The notes under the pieces are model-generated. The model saw only the letters and a program-made list of their open reading frames with translations. It was not told the origin of the DNA and ran no database searches. The position numbers and the translations under genes were made by a program. A stretch of DNA of 64,000 nucleotides, from NCBI GenBank assembly GCA_963730535.1, contig CAVSRU010000012.1, positions 248,001 to 312,000 on the forward strand, in the 5' to 3' direction. Source of the DNA: DASSUW01 sp963730535. Its GTDB lineage: Bacteria > Actinomycetota > Thermoleophilia > Solirubrobacterales > Solirubrobacteraceae. Positions 1 to 8,807 of the stretch are shown piece after piece; within the stretch, counting starts at the first letter, position 1, and each line of letters opens with the position of its first letter.

Positions 1-2
1 CG

Positions 3-1172
3 ATGGAGGCGTACATCGAGCGCGTCCACCTGCGGCCGCCGGCGACGCTGTTCATGTTCCTTCCGCTCGCGCACGCGCTGGCGCGCGTGGTGCAGATGGT
101 GTCGCTCGACATGGGCGGCACGCTGGCGTTCTGGAGCGGCGACTCGCGCAAGCTGGTCGAGGACGTGGCGGCCGCCCAGCCGACCCACTTCCCATCCGTC
201 CCGCGCGTGTTCGAGAAGATCCACGCGCGTGCGCTCGCGCGCGGCCAGGAAGGCAGCGCCGTCAAGCAGCGCCTGTTCAGCTGGGCGGTGGCGACCGGCC
301 GCAAGGCTCGGCCCGCCGCTCGCGAGGGACGGCTCTCGCCCGCGCTCAAGGCCCAGCACGCGCTCGCCGACCGTCTGGTGCTCTCCCGCATCCGCGAGCT
401 GTTCGGCGGCCGGCTCGAGCTGGCGCTGACCGGCGCGGCACCGATCCCGCTCGAGGTCCTCGAGTTCCTCGACGCCTGCGGGATCACCGTGCTGGAGGGC
501 TACGGCATGACGGAGACCTGCGCGGCCGCGACCCTCAACACGCCCGAGCACCCGCGCTTCGGCACCGTCGGGCCGGCCCTGCGCGATACGGCGGTCGAGA
601 TCGCCGAGGACGGCGAGATCCTGCTCGGCGGCCCGAACGTGTTCAAGGGCTACCACCGCGACGACGAGGCGACGCGCGAGGTGTTCGAAGGCGACCTCGT
701 GAGGACGGGCGACCTGGGTGAGCTCGACGCCGAGGGATACCTGCGCATCACCGGGCGCAAGAAGGACCTCATCATCACCTCGAGCGGCAAGAACATCACG
801 CCGACCAACATCGAGAACGCGCTGCGGGAGTCGCGCTGGGTCTCGCAGGCGATCGTGCACGGCGACAACCGCTCGTACCTCGTGGCGCTGCTGACGCTCG
901 ACGCCGACGAGGCGCCGGCGCTGGCGGCCGAGCTGGGCGTCGGCGCCGACATCTCCGAGATGGCCGCGCATCCCAAGGTGCGCGAGGTGCTCCAGCGCGA
1001 CGTCGACGCCGCCAACGCGCGCTTCGCGCGGATCGAGCAGATCAAGCGCTTCGGCGTGCTCGACCAGGACCTCACGCAGGCGGCGGGCGAGCTGACGCCG
1101 ACCATGAAGGTCAAGCGCAACGTGGTCGAGAAGCGGTACGCGGACGCGTTCAGCTCGCTCTACGACGGGTAG
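3..1172 (+). CDS. Long-chain acyl-CoA synthetase, 3' part (FadD15-like)
   Basis: This is an AMP-forming ligase that activates fatty acids to acyl-CoA through an acyl-adenylate. The window cuts the gene: 389 residues are visible, while the family is about 600, so the N-terminal third with the first ATP-binding motif is missing and the first ATG is probably internal. Visible signatures are GYGMTE near residue 167, RTGDLGELDAEGYLRITGR near 235 and the hinge KKDLIITSSGKNITP just after it, which are typical of the bacterial long-chain group (FadD15/LACS). The next gene follows after 10 bp, suggesting co-transcription. The family call is secure; the chain-length preference cannot be read from the sequence. 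Confidence 0.9.
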   Translation: MEAYIERVHLRPPATLFMFLPLAHALARVVQMVSLDMGGTLAFWSGDSRKLVEDVAAAQPTHFPSVPRVFEKIHARALARGQEGSAVKQRLFSWAVATGRKARPAAREGRLSPALKAQHALADRLVLSRIRELFGGRLELALTGAAPIPLEVLEFLDACGITVLEGYGMTETCAAATLNTPEHPRFGTVGPALRDTAVEIAEDGEILLGGPNVFKGYHRDDEATREVFEGDLVRTGDLGELDAEGYLRITGRKKDLIITSSGKNITPTNIENALRESRWVSQAIVHGDNRSYLVALLTLDADEAPALAAELGVGADISEMAAHPKVREVLQRDVDAANARFARIEQIKRFGVLDQDLTQAAGELTPTMKVKRNVVEKRYADAFSSLYDG

Positions 1173-1182
1173 GGACGGCTCG

Positions 1183-2148
1183 ATGCTCGCCGCGTACGCC
1201 ACCCGGCAGGACGCCGACGACCCGCTGGCCGCTCTCGAGCTCGGCGAGCGTCCCGACCCCGAGGCGCCCGACGGCTGGACCGTCGTGGAGGTCCGTGCCA
1301 CCTCGCTCAACCATCACGACCTGTGGTCGCTGCGCGGCGTCGGCCTGCCGGAGGACCGCCTGCCGATGATCCTCGGGTGCGACGCGGCCGGCGTCGACGA
1401 GGACGGCAACGAGGTGATCGTGCACTCCGTCGTCGCGTCGGACGGCTGGACCGGCGACGAGACGCTCGACCCCAAGCGCACGCTGCTGTCCGAGCTGCAC
1501 CAGGGCACGCTGGCCGAGCGGGTGGCGGTGCCGCGCCGCAACCTCGTGCCCAAGCCCGAGGCGCTCTCGTTCGAGGAGGCCGCGTGCCTCCCGACCGCCT
1601 GGCTGACCGCCTACCGGATGCTGTTCGTGCGCGGCGGCGTGCAGCCGGGGCAGACCGTGCTCGTGCAGGGAGCCGGCGGCGGCGTGGCCAGCGCGCTGAT
1701 CGCGCTCGGCCGGCAGGCCGGCATGCGCGTGTGGGTGACGAGCCGCGACGAGGCGAAGCGCGCGAAGGCGCTCGAGCTCGGCGCGCACGAGGCGTTCGAG
1801 ACCGGCGCGCGGCTGCCCGAGCGCGTCGACGCGGTGATGGAGACGGTCGGCGAGGCGACGTGGAAGCACTCGCTGCGCGCGCTCAAGCCGGGCGGCACGC
1901 TGGTCGTCTCCGGGTCCACGAGCGGCGGCTCCCCGTCCGCCGAGCTCCAGCGGGTGTTCTTCCTCCAGCTCAGCGTCATCGGCTCGACGATGGGCACGCG
2001 CGACGAGCTCGAGCGGGTCGCGCGCCTGTGCGAGGCGACCGGCGTGCGGCCCCAGGTCGACCGCGTCCTGCCCCTCAGCGAGGCGCGCGAGGGGTTCGCG
2101 GCGATGGCCGCGGGCGACGTGTTTGGCAAGATCGTCTTCCAGCCATGA
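1183..2148 (+). CDS. Zinc-independent medium-chain dehydrogenase / quinone oxidoreductase-like
   Basis: This 321-residue MDR-family oxidoreductase has an N-terminal GroES-like domain and a Rossmann domain with the nucleotide loop VQGAGGGVAS near residue 160. It lacks the structural-zinc cysteine cluster of classical alcohol dehydrogenases, which fits NADPH:quinone reductase or enoyl-reductase-like members. The stop codon overlaps the ATG of the next gene (ATGA), so the two are translationally coupled. Being next to an acyl-CoA ligase makes a role in lipid-derived enone or quinone reduction plausible, but that is inference from position only. Confidence 0.85.
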   Translation: MLAAYATRQDADDPLAALELGERPDPEAPDGWTVVEVRATSLNHHDLWSLRGVGLPEDRLPMILGCDAAGVDEDGNEVIVHSVVASDGWTGDETLDPKRTLLSELHQGTLAERVAVPRRNLVPKPEALSFEEAACLPTAWLTAYRMLFVRGGVQPGQTVLVQGAGGGVASALIALGRQAGMRVWVTSRDEAKRAKALELGAHEAFETGARLPERVDAVMETVGEATWKHSLRALKPGGTLVVSGSTSGGSPSAELQRVFFLQLSVIGSTMGTRDELERVARLCEATGVRPQVDRVLPLSEAREGFAAMAAGDVFGKIVFQP

Positions 2149-2621
2149 CCTTCGCCGAGATCGACTCCTACAGCCTCTCCGTCTTCGTCCACGTCAGCGC
2201 GGTGGTCGTCGGCTTCGGCGCGACGTTCGCCGAGGCGATCATGTTCCCGGTGGCGATGAAGGCCGGCGTCCGGCACCTGCCGTACGTGCACAAGCTCCAG
2301 CTGGCCATCAACCAGCGGCTCGCGACACCGGCGCTGGCGATCGTGATCCTCACCGGGCTGTACCAGACCTCCGAGCGCTGGGAGTGGGACGTGGCGTGGA
2401 TCAACGCGACGTTCGTCATCGTGATCGTGATCGGCGGGCTGCTCGGCGGCTACTTCATCCCCGCCGATCGTCGCCTCGCGGCGCAGGCCGAGCGCGAGCT
2501 GGCCGAGACCGGCGAGGTGTCCGAGGACTACCTGCGCCAGGCGCGGCGCGAGGGCATGGTCGGCGCCCTCACCGGCCTGCTGCTGATCGCCGCCGTCTTC
2601 CTGATGGTCACGAAGCCGTAA
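2145..2621 (+). CDS. Small integral membrane protein (DUF2269-like)
   Basis: This 158-residue protein has about four predicted membrane segments: near residues 9-30 (VFVHVSAVVVGFGATFAEA), 60-75, 85-105 and 140-157. The short first helix with HVSAV and the later RL-TP motif resemble DUF2269-type membrane proteins of unknown function. The start ATG at 2145 overlaps the upstream stop, which decides the start. The 3' end overlaps the convergent monooxygenase gene by 14 bp. No enzymatic function can be assigned. Confidence 0.75.
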   Translation: MTFAEIDSYSLSVFVHVSAVVVGFGATFAEAIMFPVAMKAGVRHLPYVHKLQLAINQRLATPALAIVILTGLYQTSERWEWDVAWINATFVIVIVIGGLLGGYFIPADRRLAAQAERELAETGEVSEDYLRQARREGMVGALTGLLLIAAVFLMVTKP

Positions 2622-4077
2622 GCGCGTACTCGGCGGGATCGAGCCGGGCGGCGCGGCGGCGGAACCGCCACGTCCAGTCGGGCCAGAGGGTCGTGTTGCG
2701 GCCGGTCCGATCGAGGTACCAGCTCGCGCAGCCGGTGTTCCAGACCGTGCGCACCAGGCGGCGCTCGAGCGCGGCGTTGAAGCGCTCCTGCGCCTCGGGG
2801 CGCACCTCGATGGTGTCGGCGCCGCGCTCGGCCATGAGGTCGAGCGCGCGCAGGACGTGGGCGATCTGCGACTCGATCATGTAGACCATCGAGCTGTGCC
2901 CCAGGCCCGTGTTGGGGCCGAGCAGGAAGAACAGGTTGGGGAAGCCGGCGATTGTCGAGCCCAGGTACGCGCGCGGGCTTCCCTGCCAGAGGTCGGCCAG
3001 CGAGCGGCCGCCGCGGCCGCGGAACTTCTCGGCGGCCGGGTGGTCGGTCACGCGGAAGCCGGTGCCGAAGACGATCGCGTCGACCTCGCGCTCGACGCCG
3101 GCCGCGTCGACGACCGAGCGTGCCCGCACCTCGACGATGCGGTCGGTGACCAGCTCCACGTTGGGCTTGGCGATCGCCGGATACCAGTCGCTGGACGGCA
3201 ACATGCGCTTGCACCCGATCTCGTAGTCGGGCGTCACCCGCTCGCGCAGGGCCGGATCGGGAACCTGGCTCGCCATGTGCCGGCGCGCGCCCCGCTCGAC
3301 CACCTTCATCAGCGGCGGCCACTTGACGAGGCCGAGCACGAGCGCCTCGCGGCTCGTGTAGACCGCGGCGCGGGCGATGCGCTGCAGCACCGGCAGGCGC
3401 CGGTAGAGCCGGCGCTCGAGCCGTGAGATCGGCCGCGTCGTGTGTGGCAGGACCCACGGCGGCGTGCGCTGGAAGACGTACAGGCGCTCGACCTGCGGCT
3501 GGATGGCGGGCACGTACTGGATCGCCGAGGCGCCCGTGCCGATCGAGGCGATCCGCTTGGCGTGGAGGTCGAAGTCGTGGTCCCAGTGGGACGAGTGGAA
3601 GACCGCGCCCTCGAACCGCTCCAGGCCCGGCAGGTCGGGGATCCGCGGCTCGGCGAGGAAGCCGAGGCCGGCGATCACGACCCGCGCACGCACGGTGCCC
3701 TCCGACGTCTCCAGCGCCCAGACGCGCTCGTCTTCGAGCCAGGTGGCGAGCCCCACGTCGCAGTTCAGGCGCACGCGCTCCCGGACGCCGAACGCGTCGG
3801 CGCAGCGGCGCAGGTACTCCCAGATGTCCGGCTGCGTCGAGTAGGTCTCCGGCCAGTCGGGGTTCGGCGCGAACGAGAACGAGTACAGGTGCGACGGGAT
3901 GTCGCACCGGCAGCCGGGGTAGGTGTTGACCTGCCAGGTGCCGCCGACGTCGTCCGCCCGCTCGAGGATCACGAAGTCCTCGTAACCGGCCTGCTTGAGC
4001 CGGATCGCCATTCCGAGGCCGCTGAAGCCGCTCCCGATGACGGCGATATCGGTGTTCACACAATCAGATTTAGGCAT
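2608..4077 (-). CDS. Flavin-containing monooxygenase, Baeyer-Villiger type
   Basis: This is a 489-residue FAD/NADPH monooxygenase expected to insert oxygen into ketones or hydroxylate lipophilic substrates. An FAD-binding GSGFSG lies near residue 16 and GGTW near 45. The Baeyer-Villiger fingerprint is recognisable as FEGAVFHSSHWDHD near residue 153. A second dinucleotide motif (GTGASA) follows at about 176 for NADPH. The gene stands alone on the minus strand, with its start only 15 bp from the divergent multicopper oxidase start, so the two promoters must overlap. The substrate is not inferable. Confidence 0.9.
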   Translation of the reverse strand: MPKSDCVNTDIAVIGSGFSGLGMAIRLKQAGYEDFVILERADDVGGTWQVNTYPGCRCDIPSHLYSFSFAPNPDWPETYSTQPDIWEYLRRCADAFGVRERVRLNCDVGLATWLEDERVWALETSEGTVRARVVIAGLGFLAEPRIPDLPGLERFEGAVFHSSHWDHDFDLHAKRIASIGTGASAIQYVPAIQPQVERLYVFQRTPPWVLPHTTRPISRLERRLYRRLPVLQRIARAAVYTSREALVLGLVKWPPLMKVVERGARRHMASQVPDPALRERVTPDYEIGCKRMLPSSDWYPAIAKPNVELVTDRIVEVRARSVVDAAGVEREVDAIVFGTGFRVTDHPAAEKFRGRGGRSLADLWQGSPRAYLGSTIAGFPNLFFLLGPNTGLGHSSMVYMIESQIAHVLRALDLMAERGADTIEVRPEAQERFNAALERRLVRTVWNTGCASWYLDRTGRNTTLWPDWTWRFRRRAARLDPAEYALTAS

Positions 4078-4092
4078 GCCATAATCGTTTCC

Positions 4093-5124
4093 GTGGCCAG
4101 GCTGACTCGTCGTGGACTGCTCGCCGGTTCGGTGCCTGCCCTCGGCGGGGCTGCGCTCCTACACGGCGCGGTGCCCCATAGTCATCCATGGGACGCGCAG
4201 GCGTCGCAGTCGACCCCCCACGCGGGCCACCACGTACCCGGCGGACATGCCGACTTCCGCGACGGCCGCACGGTCGACCACGCCGCGAACGGCTTCGACC
4301 CGCAGACGCTCGCGCGTGACTTCGACTGGGGCACCACGACGCGGCTGGCCAGCGGTCGCGTACTGCGCGAGTGGGAGCTGTACGCGGTCGACCGGGAGAT
4401 CGAGGTCGCCCCGGGCGTGCGCTTCGCGGCGTGGACGTACAACCAGCGGATCCCGGGGCCGACGCTGCGCTGCCGCGAGGGCGAGCGGCTGCGGATCTCG
4501 TTCGTCAACGGCTCCGAGCACCCGCACACGATCCACTTCCACGGCATCCACCCGGCCGAGATGGACGGCGTGCCGGGCGTCGGCGCCGGAGAGATCGCGC
4601 CGCGGGGGCGGACGGTATACGAGTTCGATGCGCTGCCCGCCGGCCTGCACCTGTACCACTGCCACGTGCGGCCTCTCGCCACGCACATCTCCAAGGGTCT
4701 GTACGGAGCGTTCATCGTCGATCCGGCCGACGGCCGCGAGGACGCCGATGAGCTCGTGATGGTCATGAACGGGTTCGATACCAACTTCGACCGCGCCAAC
4801 GAGGTCTACGCGGCCAACACGATCCCGTTCGCGTACATGCACCAGCCGCTCGCCGTGCGGCGGCAAGACCTGGTGCGGATCTACCTCGTCAACGTGCTCG
4901 AGTACGACCTCATCAACTCGTTCCACCTGCACGGGAACCTGTTCGACTACTTCCCGACGGGCACGTCGAAGACTCCGTCCGAGCTGACCGACACCGTGAT
5001 GCTCTGCCAGGGCCAGCGCGGGATCCTCGAGTGGCGCTTCCAGCATCCGGGCAGGTTCATGTTCCACGCGCACCAGTCCGAGTTCACCGAGCTCGGCTGG
5101 CAGGGCTTCTTCGAGGTGTCCTGA
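4093..5124 (+). CDS. Two-domain multicopper oxidase, Tat-exported
   Basis: The protein (343 residues from the GTG at 4093) begins MARLTRRGLLAGS, a twin-arginine signal, so it should be exported folded. Copper ligands appear in the usual four clusters: HFHGIH, HCHVRPLATH, HLHGN and HAHQSE near the C terminus. The length and two cupredoxin domains match small laccase-like or nitrite-reductase-like two-domain oxidases rather than three-domain laccases. Histidine-rich stretches (HAGHHVPGGHADF) follow the signal. The in-frame reading continues far upstream on the antisense of the monooxygenase; the GTG is chosen because it precedes the RR motif. Its TGA overlaps the ATG of the ZIP gene, so the pair is coupled and probably handles metal oxidation and uptake together. 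Confidence 0.88.
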   Translation: MARLTRRGLLAGSVPALGGAALLHGAVPHSHPWDAQASQSTPHAGHHVPGGHADFRDGRTVDHAANGFDPQTLARDFDWGTTTRLASGRVLREWELYAVDREIEVAPGVRFAAWTYNQRIPGPTLRCREGERLRISFVNGSEHPHTIHFHGIHPAEMDGVPGVGAGEIAPRGRTVYEFDALPAGLHLYHCHVRPLATHISKGLYGAFIVDPADGREDADELVMVMNGFDTNFDRANEVYAANTIPFAYMHQPLAVRRQDLVRIYLVNVLEYDLINSFHLHGNLFDYFPTGTSKTPSELTDTVMLCQGQRGILEWRFQHPGRFMFHAHQSEFTELGWQGFFEVS

Positions 5125-6305
5125 TGGAGGGGCGCACGGCAGCTCTCCCCTTGTCGCGCGTACCGGTGTGGGCGCTCGGGCTGGTGCCGCTGCTGCTGAT
5201 CGTGGCCGCGATCGCCGCGTTCGTGCTGCTCGACGGGCCTGGCCTGGCCGAGCGGCGCGGCCCGCCGGCCGAGGAGCTGGTCGTCGAGCGCACGGTGCTG
5301 GAGCCGGGGACGATCGAGCTGACGGTGCGCAACGACGGGCCGGACGCGGTGACGATCGCGCAGGCGACGGTCAACGACGCGTTCGCGCAGTTCTCCGGCG
5401 CCGAGGAGCCCGTGGGGCGGCTCGAGACCGCGACCGTGCGGGTCTCGCAGCCGTGGGTGGAGGGCGAGGCGTACGAGGTGGTGCTGCTGACGTCGTCCGG
5501 GGGGACGATCGCGCACGAGATCCCGGTGGCGGTCGAGACCCCTGCCGCGGACCTCTCGTTCTTCGGCCTGATGGCGCTGCTCGGCGTCTACGTCGGCGTC
5601 ATCCCGGTCGCGTTGGGAATGTTGTGGCTGCCGTGGATCCGCAGCATCCCGCCGCGGTGGCTGCGGGCGGTGATGGCGCTGACGGTCGGCCTGCTCGCGT
5701 TCCTCGCCATCGACGCGACGCTCGAGGGGCTCGAGCTGGCCGGCGAGGGCTCGCAGGCCTTCGGGGGAGCGGGGCTCGTGCTGCTCGGGGGCGCTGTCGC
5801 GTTCCTGGGGCTGACCGGCGTGTCCGCGTGGCTCGCGGGGCGCCGCTCGGCGGTGTCGGGCTCGTCGCTGGCGCTGCTCGTCGCGATCGGGATCGGGCTG
5901 CACAACCTCGGCGAGGGCGTGGCGATCGGCGCGGCCTACTCGACGGGCGCGCTGGCCCTGGGCGCCTTCCTGGTCGTGGGGTTCGCGCTGCACAACACCA
6001 CCGAGGGCCTCGCGATCGTGGCGCCCGTCGCCCGCATGGCCCCGTCGCTGGGGCGGCTGGCGCTGCTCGGGCTGGTGGCCGGCGCGCCCGCGGTGCTGGG
6101 AGCCTGGATCGGAGCCGCGGCCTTCAACCCGAGCGCCGCGGCGTTCCTGTTCGGCTTCGGGGCGGGCGCGATCGTCCAGGTGATCGTGCAGCTCGCGCCC
6201 ACCCTGCGCGACGACGGGGGCCGCACGTTGCACCCCGTCGCCGTATCCGGTCTCCTGGCCGGCCTCGGCGTGATGTTCCTGACCGGCCTGCTGGTCAGCG
6301 TGTAG
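5124..6305 (+). CDS. ZIP-family metal transporter with N-terminal extracytoplasmic domain
   Basis: This 393-residue membrane protein has one N-terminal membrane segment (ALGLVPLLLIVAAIAAFVLL), then about 110 residues of beta-rich non-membrane sequence, then a ZIP-type bundle. The metal-binding helices are clear: GLHNLGEGVAIG and FALHNTTEGLAI, the paired HNxxEG motifs of ZIP transporters. The extra domain between helix 1 and the bundle is unusual for ZIP proteins. The start overlaps the multicopper oxidase stop by one base. The likely role is divalent metal movement (Zn, Fe, Mn or Cu), with the partner oxidase changing the metal redox state; the ion is not known. Confidence 0.88.
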   Translation: MEGRTAALPLSRVPVWALGLVPLLLIVAAIAAFVLLDGPGLAERRGPPAEELVVERTVLEPGTIELTVRNDGPDAVTIAQATVNDAFAQFSGAEEPVGRLETATVRVSQPWVEGEAYEVVLLTSSGGTIAHEIPVAVETPAADLSFFGLMALLGVYVGVIPVALGMLWLPWIRSIPPRWLRAVMALTVGLLAFLAIDATLEGLELAGEGSQAFGGAGLVLLGGAVAFLGLTGVSAWLAGRRSAVSGSSLALLVAIGIGLHNLGEGVAIGAAYSTGALALGAFLVVGFALHNTTEGLAIVAPVARMAPSLGRLALLGLVAGAPAVLGAWIGAAAFNPSAAAFLFGFGAGAIVQVIVQLAPTLRDDGGRTLHPVAVSGLLAGLGVMFLTGLLVSV

Positions 6306-6309
6306 GCCC

Positions 6310-8220
6310 CTAGAGCGCCCGCAGCGCGTCGGCGGCGCCCTGGAGGTCATAGAGGCCGTCGACCGTGCCGACCGGCGTGCCGACCTGCTCGACGGCGGCC
6401 ATCACGTCGGAGGCGCCGACCCGCCCGTCGTTGCCCATCCCGCCCGCGGCGGAGGTGAGGACCCAGCGGATCCGCCCGTCCTCGACCGCGTCGGCGAGCC
6501 ACGCGATGCTGACCTGGCTCTCGCGGCCGGAGAAGCCGCCGAGGGCGGCGACGTCGGCGCCGGAGGTGATCAGCGAGCCGGCGGCGCCGGACTGGCTGGC
6601 GACGGCGATCGTCCCGCCGCCGTTGGCCTCGGCGTAGTCGACCGCCGCGGACAGCGACGACGTGTCGCCGCCGAAGGAACCCGGCCCGCCCGCCCCGGCG
6701 AAGCCGCGCTGCCCCGGAGGCGCGAAGCCGCCGCCGCCGAAGCCGGTCGTCGCCGGGCCGCCGGCCGGGAACGTGCCGCTGGCTGCATAGCCGGGCGTCT
6801 GGAGGGACCATGACGCAGGGGCGAGGAGCAGCGCGGTCACGGCGGCGGCCGCGACGATCGCGCGCCCGCGGGTGCCCAGCACGTCGGCGGCGAGCAGCAC
6901 GGCGATGCCGAAGCCCGCGGCCACGAGCACGGGCGGCAGCCAGGCGAGGTCGGTGGTGCCGCGCAGGACGATCCACTCGGTGGCCACGCCCGCGAGCACG
7001 AACGCCGGGCCGAGCACGCGCGCGGTCATGCCGCCGCGCAGGATCACGCCGGCGCCGGCGCCGACCAGCGCGGCGATCATCGGCGCGAGCTGGGAGACGT
7101 AGTAGGGGTGGAAGATCCCCTCGGCGCGGCTGAAGGCGACGGCCATCGTCAGGCCGGCGCCGCCGACGGCGAGCAGCCAGCCGGTCCGCGCGTCCGCGCG
7201 CCGCAGGCGCGTGATCGCCAGCACGCCGATCCCCGCCGCGACGGCCGCGCCCAGCAGCCAGCCGGCCTGGCCCCCGAGCGCCTCGTTGAGCAGCCGCATG
7301 GCGCCCGGCTCGCCGCCGAACACGCCGCCGGCGCCGCCGGCGCCGCCGCCCGGCCCGACGCCGCCGCCCGGCCCGCCGTCCTGGCCGAAGAGCCGGCCGA
7401 GGCCGTTGTAGCCGAAGATCAGCGACCAGATGCTGTTGTCGCTCGTCCCCGACACCCACGGGCGGTCGGCGGCCGGGGTCAGCCAGATCAGCAGCGGCCA
7501 CGCGAGGCCCACGGCCACCATCGCCGCCCCGCCGGCGGCCAGGCCGCGCGCCGCGGCGGCACGCCCGCGGGGCGCCACCCACAGCCAGGCGACCACGAGA
7601 GCCGGCACCACGAGCAGCGCCGCGCCCATCTTCGCCTCGAAGCCGAGGCCGACGGCGACGCCCGCGAGCACGATCCACCGCATCCGCCCGTCCTCGAGCC
7701 CGCGCACGACGAACCACAGCGCGGCGGTGCAGCAGAGCACCAGCAGCGCGTCGGGGTTGTTGTGCCGCGCGATCGCCACGGTCACCGGCGTCAGCACCAG
7801 CGCCAGGCCGGCGACGAAGCCGGCCGCGCGCCCGAACCGCCGCCGCGTCATGTCATAGGTCAGCGCGACGGTGCCGACGCCCATCAGCGCCTGCGGCACC
7901 AGCAGGCTCCACGAGCTGAAGCCGAAGACGCGCGCGGACAGCGCCTGCACCCACAGCGCGAGCGGCGGCTTGTCCACCGTCATCACGCCCGACGTGTCGA
8001 ACGCGCCGTAGAGGAACGCGTGCCAGCTGGTGGTCATGGAGCGCACTGCAGCGCTGTAGTACTCGTTGGCGAAGCCGTTGCGATCGAGCGCCCACACGTA
8101 GAGCACCCCGGCCGCCACCAGCAGCACGGCGAGCTCGGGACGCGGGAAGGAGATGGCGAGCGCCCGCGTGCGGTCGCGGCCGGCAGGGAGCGAGAGAGAG
8201 GAGGTCGTCATGGCGACCAC
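6310..8220 (-). CDS. GT39-family membrane glycosyltransferase (ArnT/YkcB-like)
   Basis: This 636-residue polytopic protein belongs to the dolichyl-phosphate-mannose mannosyltransferase/ArnT superfamily. It shows the N-terminal catalytic loop with DRNGFANEYYS, the conserved VDKPPLALWVQAL, and RHNNPDALL in the third loop. A very glycine-rich insertion near residues 280-300 and another at about 490-520 are typical of actinobacterial YkcA/B-like proteins. It would transfer a sugar from a polyprenyl-phosphate donor to a cell-envelope acceptor on the outer membrane face. A start at MTTSS (8211) is also possible. It lies near a two-component system, a pairing seen in envelope-stress regulons. Confidence 0.87.
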   Translation of the reverse strand: MVAMTTSSLSLPAGRDRTRALAISFPRPELAVLLVAAGVLYVWALDRNGFANEYYSAAVRSMTTSWHAFLYGAFDTSGVMTVDKPPLALWVQALSARVFGFSSWSLLVPQALMGVGTVALTYDMTRRRFGRAAGFVAGLALVLTPVTVAIARHNNPDALLVLCCTAALWFVVRGLEDGRMRWIVLAGVAVGLGFEAKMGAALLVVPALVVAWLWVAPRGRAAAARGLAAGGAAMVAVGLAWPLLIWLTPAADRPWVSGTSDNSIWSLIFGYNGLGRLFGQDGGPGGGVGPGGGAGGAGGVFGGEPGAMRLLNEALGGQAGWLLGAAVAAGIGVLAITRLRRADARTGWLLAVGGAGLTMAVAFSRAEGIFHPYYVSQLAPMIAALVGAGAGVILRGGMTARVLGPAFVLAGVATEWIVLRGTTDLAWLPPVLVAAGFGIAVLLAADVLGTRGRAIVAAAAVTALLLAPASWSLQTPGYAASGTFPAGGPATTGFGGGGFAPPGQRGFAGAGGPGSFGGDTSSLSAAVDYAEANGGGTIAVASQSGAAGSLITSGADVAALGGFSGRESQVSIAWLADAVEDGRIRWVLTSAAGGMGNDGRVGASDVMAAVEQVGTPVGTVDGLYDLQGAADALRAL

Positions 8221-8287
8221 CTTCGGGCGCGCGGCCGAGAGCCGCCTGTGACGCCCCTGGGAGTTCTCTGAGCCGCCCTAAGGGACG

Positions 8288-8584
8288 TCAATCGTCGCGC
8301 ACGGCGCGCGCCTGGGCGGCGTCCATCCACATCTCCCAGCGCCCCGACGCCGAGCTGCGCTCGTCCAGGAACCGGTACGGCCGCCGCCCGCCGAACTCGG
8401 TGTGCCGCAGGTGAGAGACGCCGCCGAGGACCGACGCGATCCGCCGCCGCGGCCACCCGATCGAGTCCTCGATCTCCGGGAAGGTACGGGGCCGGTCAGG
8501 CGCCTCGGCCAGCGCATGCAGCAGCTCGCGCATGAGGTCGCTGCAGCGGTCGTGGAACCGGGCGATCTCGCCGGGGTCGGTCAT
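8288..8584 (-). CDS. Hypothetical protein, possible winged-helix
   Basis: About 98 residues from the ATG at 8584. The ORF stays open to an ATG at 8650, but that extra stretch overlaps a repeat element (8610-8807), so the shorter start is preferred. The sequence has an N-terminal helical part (RFHDRCSDLMRELLHALAE), then FPEIEDSIGWPRRRIASVLGGVSHL followed by GRRPYRFLD, which reads like a helix-turn-helix plus wing. No family could be named with confidence. It may be a small DNA-binding protein, but no function is assigned. Confidence 0.6.
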   Translation of the reverse strand: MTDPGEIARFHDRCSDLMRELLHALAEAPDRPRTFPEIEDSIGWPRRRIASVLGGVSHLRHTEFGGRRPYRFLDERSSASGRWEMWMDAAQARAVRDD

Positions 8585-8609
8585 CACGTTGTCTGGCGCG
8601 TGCTCGGCG

Positions 8610-8807
8610 AACGTCAACGGCGGCATTGAAGGGTGCACGGGAGGGTGCACAACGTCGACCCCACGCGTAGGGGACCGGTGAGGTCGACGAAATGCACGCT
8701 ATAGGGGCATAACGTCGACCTCACGCGCCCGTGAGCCGTGAGGTCGACGAAATGCACCCTCGCCGCAGCAGGCTCCCAACTCTCCCTACCCAGCCGCCGT
8801 TGACGTT
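8610..8807. repeat. Intergenic palindromic element A (core repeats plus two 60-bp units)
   Basis: The left end is a partial core (AACGTCAACGGCGGC, 8610-8624) and the right end a full core in inverse orientation (8785-8807). Between them lie two 60-bp direct units, 8641-8700 and 8701-8760. The second contains a perfect 12-bp stem, GTCGACCTCACG against CGTGAGGTCGAC. Each unit ends CGACGAAATGCAC. The right core supplies the stop codon of the histidine kinase gene. The left core sits just upstream of the hypothetical gene start. Confidence 0.8.

Noticed and set aside
8641..8760. CRISPR-like repeat, from the two regular units
   Set aside because: Only two units, the units are palindromic throughout, there are no unique spacers and no cas genes.
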